64,000 bases of DNA from positions 1 to 64,000 of the forward strand of contig NZ_FOUS01000021.1 in assembly GCF_900114915.1 (NCBI RefSeq), given 5' to 3'. How positions within the stretch are numbered: position 1 is the stretch's first letter; each line of letters starts with the position of its first letter. Made by a program: the position numbers and the translations under genes. Below, piece by piece: positions 20,780-30,100 of the stretch. The notes under the pieces are model-generated. The model did not search any database. It was given only the letters and a program-made list of their open reading frames with translations, and had not been told where the DNA came from. The stretch comes from Bradyrhizobium sp. Rc3b. Lineage in GTDB: Bacteria; Pseudomonadota; Alphaproteobacteria; Rhizobiales; Xanthobacteraceae.

Positions 20780-21994
20780 ATGCGCCCGGAACCGAGAAGA
20801 TCACGACCCGTCCGGGAGGATGATAGGCTGATCGTTGTGGCACTGGGCGGTGCAGGAATTGTCAGCTACGGCACGCTTTACTATTGCGTGGCGGCCATTG
20901 CAAAAGAGGCTTCCCGTGACCTCGCAGTCACAGAGGAGTGGATACTCGGTTGTTTCTCCTTAGCTTTGCTTGCCAGTGCGCTGATATCGCTGGTTGCCGG
21001 TCGCCTCATGGACCGATACGGGGCAGGCAAGACAATGAGAATCGCCTCATTCGCTGGAGGTGCGAGCCTCGGAGTTGCAGCAGTTTCTTGGGATCCGGTC
21101 GTTTTTGCAATTGCCCTATTCGGTATGCAACTTGCGTCGGCCTTTCTCTTCTATGAGGCTGCGTTCGTGTTTTTGGTACAGCGAGATGCGGTTCATGCAA
21201 AACGGCAAATGGCTCTCTTGACATTGATTGTCGGTTTCTCGTCAACGTTGTTTTGGCCCTTGACCTCGTTGTTGCTCACTTTGATATCCTGGAGGCAAGT
21301 CTGTTGGATCTATGGAGGCTGCAATGTTCTCCTCGGCCTCCCATTAATCCAAGTGGCTCTTGTCCGGTCCTCCGTAAGCCTTGGAGATCAGAACAAGGTC
21401 CGTGGCCCGCTAGGCCAGTCCTCTTCGAAGCTGATTGATCTCGTCCTCATAACGGCCGGCTTTTCGCTGACGACCTTTGTTTTCTCAGCACTTCTCGGCC
21501 GGATGCTTCCAATCCTTTCGTCGATCGGTTTAGACATGCAGGGGGCCGCCCTGATTTCCACGCTCTTCGGCCCGTCCCAGGTCGCAGTACGGCTATTTGC
21601 AGGCTCGTTTACCGAGAGGGCATCCCCCATTCAACTCACCATACTCTCATGCGTTATGCTCTCGGCCGCAACATTCGTCACTCTACTGGCGTCTCACTCT
21701 CTCGTCGGAATTGCAATCTTCGTTGCGTTCGTTGGGTTTAGCTCTGGTCTAAACAGCATCTGTCGTGGAAGCGTGCCGCTCTCAGTCTTCGGGCCTGGCG
21801 GGTATGGAACACGGGTCGGGTTGATCACAACGTTCCGATTGTCCACGGCGTCGTTTGCGCCATTCTTATTCAGTGTCATCCAAAACAATTATGGTATCGC
21901 GCTCGCATTGGCATCACTAACCATCTGCGCAATAGGAAGCACGCTTTCATTCGCATTGCTGAGCGCTCGATCAAAACGGGAGCCAAGCCCTTGA
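20780..21994 (+). CDS. Major facilitator superfamily transporter, probable exporter
   Basis: 404 aa with about 12 hydrophobic segments in two halves separated by a polar loop near residues 195-215 (SLGDQNKVRGPLGQSSSK). The loop between helices 2 and 3 carries the MFS signature as GRLMDRYGAGKTM. MFS proteins move small solutes with ion gradients; as the only secondary transporter in a biosynthetic cluster, export of the product or self-resistance is the natural reading. The start at 20780 lacks a strong ribosome-binding site. The specificity is unknown. Confidence 0.85.
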   Translation: MRPEPRRSRPVREDDRLIVVALGGAGIVSYGTLYYCVAAIAKEASRDLAVTEEWILGCFSLALLASALISLVAGRLMDRYGAGKTMRIASFAGGASLGVAAVSWDPVVFAIALFGMQLASAFLFYEAAFVFLVQRDAVHAKRQMALLTLIVGFSSTLFWPLTSLLLTLISWRQVCWIYGGCNVLLGLPLIQVALVRSSVSLGDQNKVRGPLGQSSSKLIDLVLITAGFSLTTFVFSALLGRMLPILSSIGLDMQGAALISTLFGPSQVAVRLFAGSFTERASPIQLTILSCVMLSAATFVTLLASHSLVGIAIFVAFVGFSSGLNSICRGSVPLSVFGPGGYGTRVGLITTFRLSTASFAPFLFSVIQNNYGIALALASLTICAIGSTLSFALLSARSKREPSP

Positions 21995-22615
21995 GGAGGT
22001 ATGTTTCCGCCTCAGATTGAGGCCGAGGCGGACTTGACGGATAATAACTCGTCTGTGGCATCTTCCATGGCGAATCGCCAGTGCCTCAAAATGTGCGTCT
22101 CACGCCGAGGTCGGCGCCTATCCGGCAGGAGCCGTGTGTGCAAGATCCGGGTTCGTAGTCAACTGGGCGAGCCGAATGGAGCGCCGAACGTGAGCGTACC
22201 TAGGCGTGCGTGGCTGAACTCGAATGACCGAACCGCTGGCTGAGGAGCGGCACGTGGGAGTTCCCCGTACGCTCGATCCCCGCGAATGACACCACCATTC
22301 GCCGGGGCGTTCCTCGGCATTTCGCGTGTGTGCCGGGCCGGTTCGGCAAGTGCCACTTCGCAGTGGCCTCCTTTGCAGCGTTTGAATGTCAGCCTGTATA
22401 GGAGAAGGGCCAAGGTAGCCGATGCTCGGATTCGTCTCGTCTCAGCTTCGCGCGACGGGAAGAGCGGCAGTCTCGAGGAACCATTAAGCGCGCCTACTAG
22501 AACTGGTAGTTTGCGGACAACTCGGACCACTTCCAATTTAAGTTGCAGTTGCGGTTGGGCAACCAGCCGAAAGGGGCCGTGATTCCGACGGCAGAGACAA
22601 CAACATCGAGATTCG
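21995..22615. other. Spacer of about 620 bp between MFS and CDP-alcohol transferase genes
   Basis: No supported gene; overlapping frames on both strands lack domains. This break suggests the + strand genes form at least two transcription units. Confidence 0.4.
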
Positions 22616-23227
22616 ATGATCGCATACCTATCTGACCGTGCAAATGCCATTACTGCCGTGGGGCTCCTTTGTTCTGGAGCAGCGACGGGGCTCGTGGTGA
22701 AAGGACACTATAAGGCGGGAGTAGCGCTCGGACTCTGGGCGATCATCGCTGATGATGTGGATGGCGAAATTGCCCGGCGCACCAAGAATCGTACAGCGGC
22801 CACTAAAGCCATTGGTAAAGCTCTCGATGCGTTCTCGGATCTCATTTTTGGATCAATCATCCCGGCAATTGTCATCGCCTCTTTCATCTCGTCTCCAGCA
22901 TCTGCGGTGTTCACAGCGCTGCTGCTATTGATCGGAGCTCTTCGCCTGGCATATTTTGACTATTTCGGGCTGGACCATCGCGGTTACTCGACCGGTCTAC
23001 CCCTCTCTTACGCTCTTCCAGTGCTCGCGGCGATCTTGCTAGTTGACCACAATATTGCGCCGCTTGAGCTAGGCATCGTTCTTCCTGCCGTCTTTGTACC
23101 GCTATCATTGCTCCACATCGCCCCGTTCAAGATCAAAGCCTCAGGCACTCTCGTGCATGTGCTCACCATCGGCGTAGCGGCCACTGCGTCCGCCGGGCTA
23201 TTGATTACGAGTAGAGCGGGCCAATAG
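22616..23227 (+). CDS. CDP-alcohol phosphatidyltransferase family membrane enzyme
   Basis: 203 aa with about six hydrophobic segments. The family motif is present as D46-x2-D49-G-x2-A53-R54 ... G67-x3-D71-x3-D75, with all metal and nucleotide Asp residues kept. The AR-to-G spacing is 12 rather than the usual 8, so the loop carries a 4-residue insertion. Such enzymes displace CMP from a CDP- (or CMP-) activated group with an alcohol acceptor at the membrane. Beside a cytidylyltransferase and PEP mutase, a plausible substrate is a CMP-activated phosphonate, giving a phosphonolipid or phosphonate ester; this is inference. The formyltransferase gene follows after 28 bp, so the two are probably co-transcribed. 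Confidence 0.85.
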   Translation: MIAYLSDRANAITAVGLLCSGAATGLVVKGHYKAGVALGLWAIIADDVDGEIARRTKNRTAATKAIGKALDAFSDLIFGSIIPAIVIASFISSPASAVFTALLLLIGALRLAYFDYFGLDHRGYSTGLPLSYALPVLAAILLVDHNIAPLELGIVLPAVFVPLSLLHIAPFKIKASGTLVHVLTIGVAATASAGLLITSRAGQ

Positions 23228-23255
23228 TCGTGCTTACAACGTCATAAAGGCGAAA

Positions 23256-24041
23256 ATGTCGAGCTTAACTAACGGCGTGGTATTTGCCGGAACCAGGGGA
23301 CTTGCGACCCGCTGTCTTCTGTTTGTCCTCGAGACCTGCGGCAAAGACCAAATCGCGGGCATTCTCGGCGCTTCCCGGTACGAGAAAACATGGTGGCGGC
23401 ATGAGACCAGTGAGGAGCTTTGGCAAGTCGCAGACCGCTTCGGAATACCATTTTTCGAGTCGATAGATGATGTTCCTCCTCTCGGAACGTTTCTCGTAAG
23501 CGTCATGTGGAATAAGATCTTTCCGCCCCACTGCCTCGCACGTTTTGATGGAGGAGGCATTAATCTCCATCCAGGCCCACTCCCTCAATATCGCGGCAGT
23601 TTTGCGCGGACGCATGCCATACTCAATGGCGAGAAGAGCTTCGGGGTGACTGTCCACTATCTGTCGGAGCGAGTGGATAGGGGCGATATTATCGGCGAGT
23701 TGCAGTTCCCCGTGCTGCCTTCAGAGACGGCTCTTTCTTTAGATACCAGAGCGCAACTTTATGGCTACGCGCTCTTCTGCCAGGTGTGGCTGCGTTTGTT
23801 GGACGGATCGCTTACCCGGCGCTCCCAAGACGAGTTGATCGCTCAAGAGAAGCGCAAGGCTTGCTTTTATCCCATGCGCATGATGACCGCACTTTTGGAT
23901 TCGTCGGACGTTCCACGCAGCGCCGAAGAACTCGATCGGCTCTACCGCGCTCTATATCTTCCACCACGCATTGAGCCTCCGAAGTGGCTCGTCGAACGAG
24001 TCCTGACCAAGGAGGTTCGGACGCTCATCAGGGGTGTTTAG
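23256..24041 (+). CDS. Formyltransferase-family protein (10-formyl-THF dependent)
   Basis: 261 aa. The formyltransferase catalytic set is visible: N103 and H105 in INLHPGPLPQYRGS and D141 in ERVDRGDII, matching N106/H108/D144 of GAR transformylase. The family moves a formyl group from 10-formyltetrahydrofolate to an amine. It lacks the tRNA-binding C-terminal domain of Fmt and the length of PurN-type fusions, so a small-molecule amine is the likely acceptor. A start AAGG lies 6 bp before ATG 23256, and the gene follows the CDP-alcohol transferase closely. N-formylation of an aminophosphonate, in the manner of N-acylation in FR-900098-type compounds, is a possible role. Confidence 0.85.
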   Translation: MSSLTNGVVFAGTRGLATRCLLFVLETCGKDQIAGILGASRYEKTWWRHETSEELWQVADRFGIPFFESIDDVPPLGTFLVSVMWNKIFPPHCLARFDGGGINLHPGPLPQYRGSFARTHAILNGEKSFGVTVHYLSERVDRGDIIGELQFPVLPSETALSLDTRAQLYGYALFCQVWLRLLDGSLTRRSQDELIAQEKRKACFYPMRMMTALLDSSDVPRSAEELDRLYRALYLPPRIEPPKWLVERVLTKEVRTLIRGV

Positions 24042-24216
24042 CCTTTTAGGGATAGGATTTCACTTGGTGCGCACCGCGGCAGGTAATCCGAAAATATTTG
24101 AGACCGCGCTTTTTGAGGACGTCAACGAAGGCCAAAGTGTTGCCTGCGATTGCCACTCGTTGACTGAACGTGGTTCTTAGCTTTGGAGGTTGTTTTTGTA
24201 GCATCCAGTCTATCGA

Positions 24217-24240
24217 GAGGTGCCGGCGAGCCGGCGCCTC
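24217..24240 (+). promoter_or_regulatory. GC-rich hairpin in the asnB leader
   Basis: GAGGTGCCGGC and GCCGGCGCCTC form an 11-bp inverted repeat (one G-U pair in RNA) with almost no loop, about 41 bp before the GTG start at 24282. No T-run follows, so it is not a simple terminator. It may affect mRNA stability or translation of asnB. Confidence 0.4.
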
Positions 24241-24281
24241 GACCGTATGGGAGCCGGCTTAGCACGCGGAGGAGGCGAGCT

Positions 24282-26174
24282 GTGTGTGGGATTTGCGGAT
24301 TCATCGGCCGGATTGCTGATAAGTCAGTGGCCGAGCGGAACCTTGCGCGTTGCGCTCAGACGCTGTCCCATCGGGGGCCCGACGCGAGTGGCAGTTGCGT
24401 GACGTCTTCCTTTGCCTTTGCGCATCGAAGGCTCGCGATCATCGATCCGGATCCGAGGTCAAATCAACCGTTCCTCGATGAGGAGCTCGGCGTAGCAGTC
24501 ACGTACAACGGCGAGATCTACAATTACCGTGACTTAAAGCAGGACTTGCTCCGGCGCGGATACCAATTTCGCACAGAGTCGGATACGGAAGTGCTTTGCA
24601 AGGCATTTGCTTGCTGGGGAATTGATAGCGTCAAACGTCTGCGGGGAATGTTTGCTTTCGCAATCCACGATCAAAAGACCGGGACGGCGTTCCTCGTCAG
24701 AGATCGGCTCGGAATCAAACCGCTATATTACGCTTGCGCAGATAATGGCGTTGTCTTTGCCTCACAGCCGTCAGCCATCCTGCATTGGCCAAGAATCCGC
24801 TCGAAGCTCGATCCGGTTGGGTTATCAAGTTTCCTCTCCTACCGCGCTGTTTTCGGCGAGAGGACTTTGTTTGCAGATATTCGAAAGCTGCAACCCGGCA
24901 CTTGGCTGAAAATCACAGCTAAATCGCACGAGCATAGACGTTGGTGGGATCCTGCCCGCCTTGATGATTGTGATGATTGCAGTTCTCTCGAAGCATTGAT
25001 CGGTAGCGCCGTGGAGGAACATTTGCTGCCCCACACGCCAGTCGCGGCTCTGCTTTCCGGAGGCCTCGACTCCAGTATCTTGGCTTTCGAACTATCAAGG
25101 CGCTCTTCACAAAAACCGACATGCTTCACGGGAGTCGTATGCGACAATGTGTACGACGAAAGCCCTTATGCTGTCGAGGTCGCGAAATCTCTCAAGCTCG
25201 CCCACGTCTTGGTTCGGCTGCCCGGGGCAACGAGCCTGGATGTCGTTAAGCGCCTTACCGCTTTACGTGGTCATCCAGTCGGCATGCACAACGAAGCGGC
25301 GATGTATTTGCTTGCGCGGGCGGTCAGCCACTCTCACAAGGTTCTCCTGACCGGCGAAGGTGCCGATGAGATATTCCTTGGATATAGCCGGATCTTCAGG
25401 TTGTCCTTCGACCTTCGTCGACAGGCGCTGCTGGCCGCTTTGCCAGATGTCATTGGCCGCCCGGCGCGGCGTCATCTCGGCCTTCCCAAGTTCCAAGCGA
25501 GCGAATTCGAGTTCTTTCTTGCGCGGTACACTTACTTTCCCCAAGCCGAGAAGCTGGGGCTGGCGACACCGGCGTGGAGAAAGGAGATTGGTCACGATGC
25601 GGAGCTGATCGATGGGATGAACAATGCCTACTATTCAGGCGGTGCCACTCCGGTCGACCGCATAAGGCAATTCTTTGTACGGCATCATCTTCCGGCGCTG
25701 CTTGAAATGGTCGACAACACCACAATGGCAGCGGGGGTGGAATCTCGCGTTCCCTTCACAGACCATCGTATCGTTGCGTTGGCTCTGCGCATGCCGTTCT
25801 CAGAACATCTGCGTTGGAAGCATGCCTTCGCAAGGTTTCAGGCAGCCTTCACACCGATTGAGAAGTTTAGCGAAACGCTTGACGTCTCCAAGGCCGCGCT
25901 GCGCACCCTTTACAAAGATCGTCTACCCGTAAGTGTGATCACGAGAAAGAAGCTCGGATTTCCATTGCCTTTAGGTAACTGGGCGACAGACCAGAGCTCG
26001 ATGCCGTTTCGGGATTTAATCTTCAAAGACTCTCCCGCGATCGCTGATTATCTCGACGTTGGCGCTCTCCGGCGATGGTATGCACGCCGCTCTCAAGCGG
26101 CAAACGACACATTCGGAAAACAACTCTGGTTGATCTGCAATCTGGAGGTCTTCCTTCGTCAAGTTTCTTCATAG
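24282..26174 (+). CDS. asnB: Asparagine synthetase-type glutamine amidotransferase
   Basis: 630 aa. Starting at the GTG at 24282 (GGAGGAGG 6 bp upstream) the protein begins Met-Cys-Gly-Ile-Cys-Gly, placing the glutaminase nucleophile at Cys2 as required; longer upstream starts would bury it. The glutaminase domain (2-190) shows HRGPDASG, YNGEIYNY and SDTEVL. The synthetase domain shows the PP-loop LLSGGLDSS and GEGADEIFLGYSR. The family adenylates a carboxylate and attaches ammonia from glutamine, making asparagine or, in natural-product clusters, amides or other C-N bonds. A housekeeping role cannot be excluded, but its place as last gene of the + strand run argues for amidation of a pathway intermediate. 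A 240-bp leader with a hairpin separates it from the formyltransferase gene. Confidence 0.9.
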   Translation: MCGICGFIGRIADKSVAERNLARCAQTLSHRGPDASGSCVTSSFAFAHRRLAIIDPDPRSNQPFLDEELGVAVTYNGEIYNYRDLKQDLLRRGYQFRTESDTEVLCKAFACWGIDSVKRLRGMFAFAIHDQKTGTAFLVRDRLGIKPLYYACADNGVVFASQPSAILHWPRIRSKLDPVGLSSFLSYRAVFGERTLFADIRKLQPGTWLKITAKSHEHRRWWDPARLDDCDDCSSLEALIGSAVEEHLLPHTPVAALLSGGLDSSILAFELSRRSSQKPTCFTGVVCDNVYDESPYAVEVAKSLKLAHVLVRLPGATSLDVVKRLTALRGHPVGMHNEAAMYLLARAVSHSHKVLLTGEGADEIFLGYSRIFRLSFDLRRQALLAALPDVIGRPARRHLGLPKFQASEFEFFLARYTYFPQAEKLGLATPAWRKEIGHDAELIDGMNNAYYSGGATPVDRIRQFFVRHHLPALLEMVDNTTMAAGVESRVPFTDHRIVALALRMPFSEHLRWKHAFARFQAAFTPIEKFSETLDVSKAALRTLYKDRLPVSVITRKKLGFPLPLGNWATDQSSMPFRDLIFKDSPAIADYLDVGALRRWYARRSQAANDTFGKQLWLICNLEVFLRQVSS

Positions 26175-26610
26175 CTGTTGGTAGGACCGGATGCGGGGCA
26201 GCCAAGGCAATCCGGAATTCCGCACCCATCAGCGGCAAAGCCTCGAGCCGATCGGTACGGAGCGGGAGAATGCCAGGGGCCGATGTGGAAAATGTGCGGA
26301 TGCGCGATCTGCTATCCAGTGCGCATGTTGCGTTCAGAGGGCGGGCTGGAACTGCGCTGAACTACGCGAGCGCGTTAGGATGCGAGTAAAGGATGTTGAC
26401 CATGACAGCGCCCTGAGGTGTTCGCGCGCCCGCCGAAAACGCCCGTTTGAGGACGCGCGGCAAGTATGCAGGGCAGGCCTCCTGATGGCTCGTTATGCTG
26501 GTGTCAAATTCGGTACATACCGGCGCTGCCGACCGTAGGCCGCTCGATGGCACCATTCGAGACCGACTGATCGTGGCTATAGGTTGGGGGTTTGGCGGCT
26601 ACAAAATGCA
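26175..26610. other. Convergent intergenic region
   Basis: Lies between the ends of asnB (+) and the peptidase gene (-). No supported gene and no canonical hairpin plus T-run was found. Confidence 0.4.
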
Positions 26611-27342
26611 TCAGCGTTCGCGACCAGAAAAGCTTGGCACGTCAAGCCGAGGCTGATGGCTAGCATAAATCCTGGGAAGCGGAAGCGCGACATTCGCCAT
26701 CTTTGGAAGCCCCGCAAGAATGACCGCCTTTTCCCGGCTGGGACCGAACTCGGTCATGCTGGCAAAGCTCGCGTGATCGACGCGCGTGGCAGCATCTTCG
26801 CCAGCTGGATCTCTGAGAGGATCATTGAAGAACACGTGATCGGCGTCGGCCCCGGTCACCACCACCCAATGAGTTATCGTTCTAGCTTCGAACTCAATGC
26901 TGACCATTACGATGGGATACCACCCTACCGCCATCCATTTCGAGACGTCTTCAAGGCTGTAAGTGCCAACATGGACAGGGATGCCGCGCTGGTCTGCTTC
27001 GGCGAGATCTCGCTCCTGCAGAATCTGCATCACCTCCACCTCGCCGCCTTGTGAAGCGCGAGACTTAAGAAAAAGCCCATCATGGCTCACGACAACAAGG
27101 GCTGCGAACCCGCGGCGTTTGAGAGCTAATGCCAGACCAACCGGTCCGCAGCCGCCGTGAATGGTCGTTGCCTCTCGCCAGATCTCGAGCTCAGCTGTTT
27201 CATTCGGCTGATATCGCTCGTCCAGCGCGGACATGACCATCATCAGGGAAGATGGTCCACAAGTGAACTTCCTCTTTTGCCGATAAAGAGGAACGTTCCT
27301 GACCATTTGATTTGTTGAGCTTTCGAGGTCCGGGCGCGACAT
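26611..27342 (-). CDS. C39-like cysteine peptidase (DUF3335 type), last gene of the ABC importer operon
   Basis: 243 aa, no signal peptide. The papain-like triad is visible as Cys28 (KFTCGPSSLMMVM), His158 (ITHWVVVTG) and Asp174 (FFNDP). The segment ELEIWREATTIHGGCGPVGL is characteristic of the DUF3335/Peptidase_C39-like family, often found near RimK-like ATP-grasp and acetyltransferase genes. It starts 9 bp after the permease gene, so it belongs to the importer operon. It might trim a peptide moiety from an imported or produced phosphonopeptide. Activity against peptides is inferred from the fold. Confidence 0.8.
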   Translation of the reverse strand: MSRPDLESSTNQMVRNVPLYRQKRKFTCGPSSLMMVMSALDERYQPNETAELEIWREATTIHGGCGPVGLALALKRRGFAALVVVSHDGLFLKSRASQGGEVEVMQILQERDLAEADQRGIPVHVGTYSLEDVSKWMAVGWYPIVMVSIEFEARTITHWVVVTGADADHVFFNDPLRDPAGEDAATRVDHASFASMTEFGPSREKAVILAGLPKMANVALPLPRIYASHQPRLDVPSFSGRER

Positions 27343-27351
27343 GACGTCACC

Positions 27352-28257
27352 TCAGATAGACGTGAAAGAAGCTGAGCGAGGTCTCATCTGGCGCAGCGCC
27401 TCGCTGATTGTCATGAGGGCGATCGCCGTCGCAGCGATGACGAGCCCCGGCGCGAGCGCGATCCACCATGCGGTCATCAAATAGTCTCTGCCGAATCCCA
27501 CCATATTCCCCAAGCTCGACATCGGCGGTTGAATCCCCAGTCCCAGAAAGCTCAGGGTGCTTTCCAGGAGAACCGTCTCGGTGAGCCCAAGAGTCATGCC
27601 GACCACGATGGTCGGTGCACAGGCTGGGAGAATATGCCTTGCGTAAATATGGACCCGCGAAGCGTTGTAGGTCCGCGCCGCCGTTACATGGAGCCGAGTG
27701 CGGGCCGTCAAAGCAAGCCCTCTCGCGATGCGGGCGTGGCGTTCCCAACCGTGCAAGCCCACAAGACACACAAAGAGTGCCAGTGAATTGCCAAATATCG
27801 TGATGACAAGGAGTGCGGTCATCATGAACGGCACAGCAGCCTGCATATCGACCAGTGCCATAACACCCTCGTCGATTAGTCCGCCAAGCTCGGCAGCGAG
27901 GAAGCCCAGCGAAACGCCAAGCAGGGTGCTAATGAAGGTCCCGCCCACCGCAACGAGCATGCTGATCTGGATCGAATACATCAAGCGAGCCAGCACGTCG
28001 CGGCCGAGCTCGTCGGTGCCTAACAAATGTTCCAGCGTGCCGCCGAAGAATAGTGGTGGCGAAAGCCGTGCATCCAAGGAAATCTGCGCTGGATGATAGG
28101 GCGAGATCAGCTGGGCCAGTGCGGCAATCAACAGACATGCGACAAGCCATAACGCGGCAACATAGAGTCCAATTTTGGGTGGCTTACGCAGATCGCGACG
28201 GTCTTTCGAAGAACGAAAGATAGTCCAGGTCCATTCACGCGCCCAGGCGGTGCTCAT
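27352..28257 (-). CDS. Oligopeptide-type ABC transporter permease (DppC/OppC)
   Basis: 301 aa with an N-terminal cytoplasmic stretch, a first membrane helix (LWLVACLLIAALAQLI), a DppC-type periplasmic segment (FGGTLEHLLGTDELGRDVLARL) and five more helices. The ATPase-contact loop reads AARTYNASRVHIYARHILP. It forms the channel with the 28258-29193 permease. Its ATG abuts the TAG stop of that gene, indicating translational coupling. Confidence 0.9.
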   Translation of the reverse strand: MSTAWAREWTWTIFRSSKDRRDLRKPPKIGLYVAALWLVACLLIAALAQLISPYHPAQISLDARLSPPLFFGGTLEHLLGTDELGRDVLARLMYSIQISMLVAVGGTFISTLLGVSLGFLAAELGGLIDEGVMALVDMQAAVPFMMTALLVITIFGNSLALFVCLVGLHGWERHARIARGLALTARTRLHVTAARTYNASRVHIYARHILPACAPTIVVGMTLGLTETVLLESTLSFLGLGIQPPMSSLGNMVGFGRDYLMTAWWIALAPGLVIAATAIALMTISEALRQMRPRSASFTSI

Positions 28258-29193
28258 CTATGTCTCCGAGGATTTCGAGCGCGGATCGAGCCAGGCGTAA
28301 CCGAGATCGACCGCCAGGTTGGTCATGATCATCGCAGTGCCAGCAAGCAGGACAATTGCTTGTACCACTGGAATATCTCTGTTTCCGACGGAAGTGATGA
28401 AGAGATTTCCGATACCCGGCCATGAGAAGACCGTCTCCACGACCGTCGAACCAGTTACCGCTCCGCCGATGAGCAGGCCAAGTATGGTCAGGATCGGCAC
28501 CGCCGCATTGGGCATCACGTGGTGGATCAATATCCGCGAGAACGGAATGCCGCGCGCAAACGCAGCCAACACATACCGGCTATCCAGCGCTTCGCGAACG
28601 GCCACGCGGGTGTAGCGGGCAAGCACGGCGGAGCTTGCGGCCGCCATCGTAACTGCCGGCAGAACCAAGCTGCGCCAGTTCTCAGCGCCGCCGGTTGGCA
28701 GCCAATTGAGCTGAATTGAGAACACCAGCATTAGGACGATTGCCAGGAAGAAGCTGGGAACGCACAGTCCCACGACGGCTCCGATCGTGCACGCACGGCC
28801 TATGAAGCTCGATGGAAACACCGCGGCAGCTATTCCTCCCGCAACGCCTGTGACCGCCGCCAAGGTAAGAGCAGAGCAGGTGAGTATCAGCGTCAGTGAA
28901 AGGTGGCTGAGGACGACACCAAGTGCATCCTGTCGATAGACGTAAGAGACGCCTAAGCTTCCTCGGACTATGTTATGCAGATAGGCCAGGTACTGTGCCA
29001 GCATCGGGCGGTCGAGCCCCAATTCGCCGGTGTATGCAGCCCGCATGTCCGGAGTCGCGTCCGGCCCGAGTAAGACCGTTACGGGATCGCCCGCGCAGCG
29101 CATAAGGATGAATACGCTCGTCACCATCAGAACGAGCGTGACCAATGCGCGAGCAATTTTGCTCGCAAATACCTTTTGGCCGTTTCCTCTCAT
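28258..29193 (-). CDS. Oligopeptide-type ABC transporter permease (DppB/OppB)
   Basis: 311 aa, six predicted helices. DppB hallmarks are the N-terminal helix followed by CAGDPVTVLLGPDATPD, ELGLDRPMLAQYLAYL and GSLGVSY. The EAA loop (REALDSRYVLAAFARGIPFS) contacts the ATPases. It follows the ATPase gene after 7 bp in a single operon. Confidence 0.92.
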   Translation of the reverse strand: MRGNGQKVFASKIARALVTLVLMVTSVFILMRCAGDPVTVLLGPDATPDMRAAYTGELGLDRPMLAQYLAYLHNIVRGSLGVSYVYRQDALGVVLSHLSLTLILTCSALTLAAVTGVAGGIAAAVFPSSFIGRACTIGAVVGLCVPSFFLAIVLMLVFSIQLNWLPTGGAENWRSLVLPAVTMAAASSAVLARYTRVAVREALDSRYVLAAFARGIPFSRILIHHVMPNAAVPILTILGLLIGGAVTGSTVVETVFSWPGIGNLFITSVGNRDIPVVQAIVLLAGTAMIMTNLAVDLGYAWLDPRSKSSET

Positions 29194-29200
29194 GCGGCTA

Positions 29201-30100
29201 TCACCTCTCCGCCGGAAAATGCCGACGCCCTATTGCTTGCGGACAAGGCTTTGAAGGTGATGCCATATCGAGGCCGAGTTCAGAGTTGGGCACCGCGCTG
29301 AGCAGGGACTTCATGTAATCCGTCTTTGGCGCGAGCAGTACCTGGTCTCGTGAGCCGCTCTCGACGATGCTTCCGCGCTTCAGGACGGTGATCTCTGAGC
29401 AGAGATAGGCGACGGATCTGATGTCATGACTGATGAACAAGAGCGACAAGCCCCGGCTCTCGCGCAGATCCGACAGAAGGTTCAGGATCTGAGCTTGAAC
29501 GGTCATGTCGAGTGCGGAGACCGGCTCGTCACAAATCAGAACCTCGGGATCGAGGATCAGCGCCCGCGCTATATTAACCCGCTGCGCCTGTCCGCCGCTT
29601 ATCTGATGCGGTAACTTGCCAAGGATCTCGCCCGATAGGCCTACGGCGGAAATTGCTGCAGCGAGCCGAGCCTGACACTCGGAAGACTTTATTTTGAAGT
29701 TCACAAGCAGAGGCGCGGTAATTTGCTTTCCCATCGGGGTGGCTGGGTTCAGTGCGTCGAGTGGGTTCTGAAAGACAGGCTGGACACGGAGGCGGAATTC
29801 AGCCAATCGATCCGGCGTCAGCAGCTCGCCCTCAAAAAAGATCCGGCCCGCTTGTGGCGCTGTCAGCCCAAGCAGAAGCTTCGCAATTGTGCTTTTGCCG
29901 CTGCCGGACGCCCCGATCAGCCCATGGGCTTTCCCAGGACGGATGGTCATGTTGATCTTGTTCAGCCTCGAGCCGCCAAGGACCTCCGCAGCGGAGCGGC
30001 GAGCGGCCGGGTAGCAAAAATCGACATCGCGCAGCTCGAGAAGGGGTTCGGAGGACGCGCGCGCCGTACGAACGCGAGGAGGCTCGATTGGCAATGTCAT
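29201..30100 (-). CDS. Oligopeptide-type ABC transporter ATPase (OppF/DppF)
   Basis: 299 aa. Walker A GASGSGKST, signature SGGQAQR, Walker B VLICDEP and the switch His in FISHD are intact. It pairs with the 30101-31117 ATPase on the cytoplasmic face of the permeases. Its ATG directly follows the TGA of the upstream ATPase gene, so the two are co-translated. Confidence 0.92.
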   Translation of the reverse strand: MTLPIEPPRVRTARASSEPLLELRDVDFCYPAARRSAAEVLGGSRLNKINMTIRPGKAHGLIGASGSGKSTIAKLLLGLTAPQAGRIFFEGELLTPDRLAEFRLRVQPVFQNPLDALNPATPMGKQITAPLLVNFKIKSSECQARLAAAISAVGLSGEILGKLPHQISGGQAQRVNIARALILDPEVLICDEPVSALDMTVQAQILNLLSDLRESRGLSLLFISHDIRSVAYLCSEITVLKRGSIVESGSRDQVLLAPKTDYMKSLLSAVPNSELGLDMASPSKPCPQAIGRRHFPAER

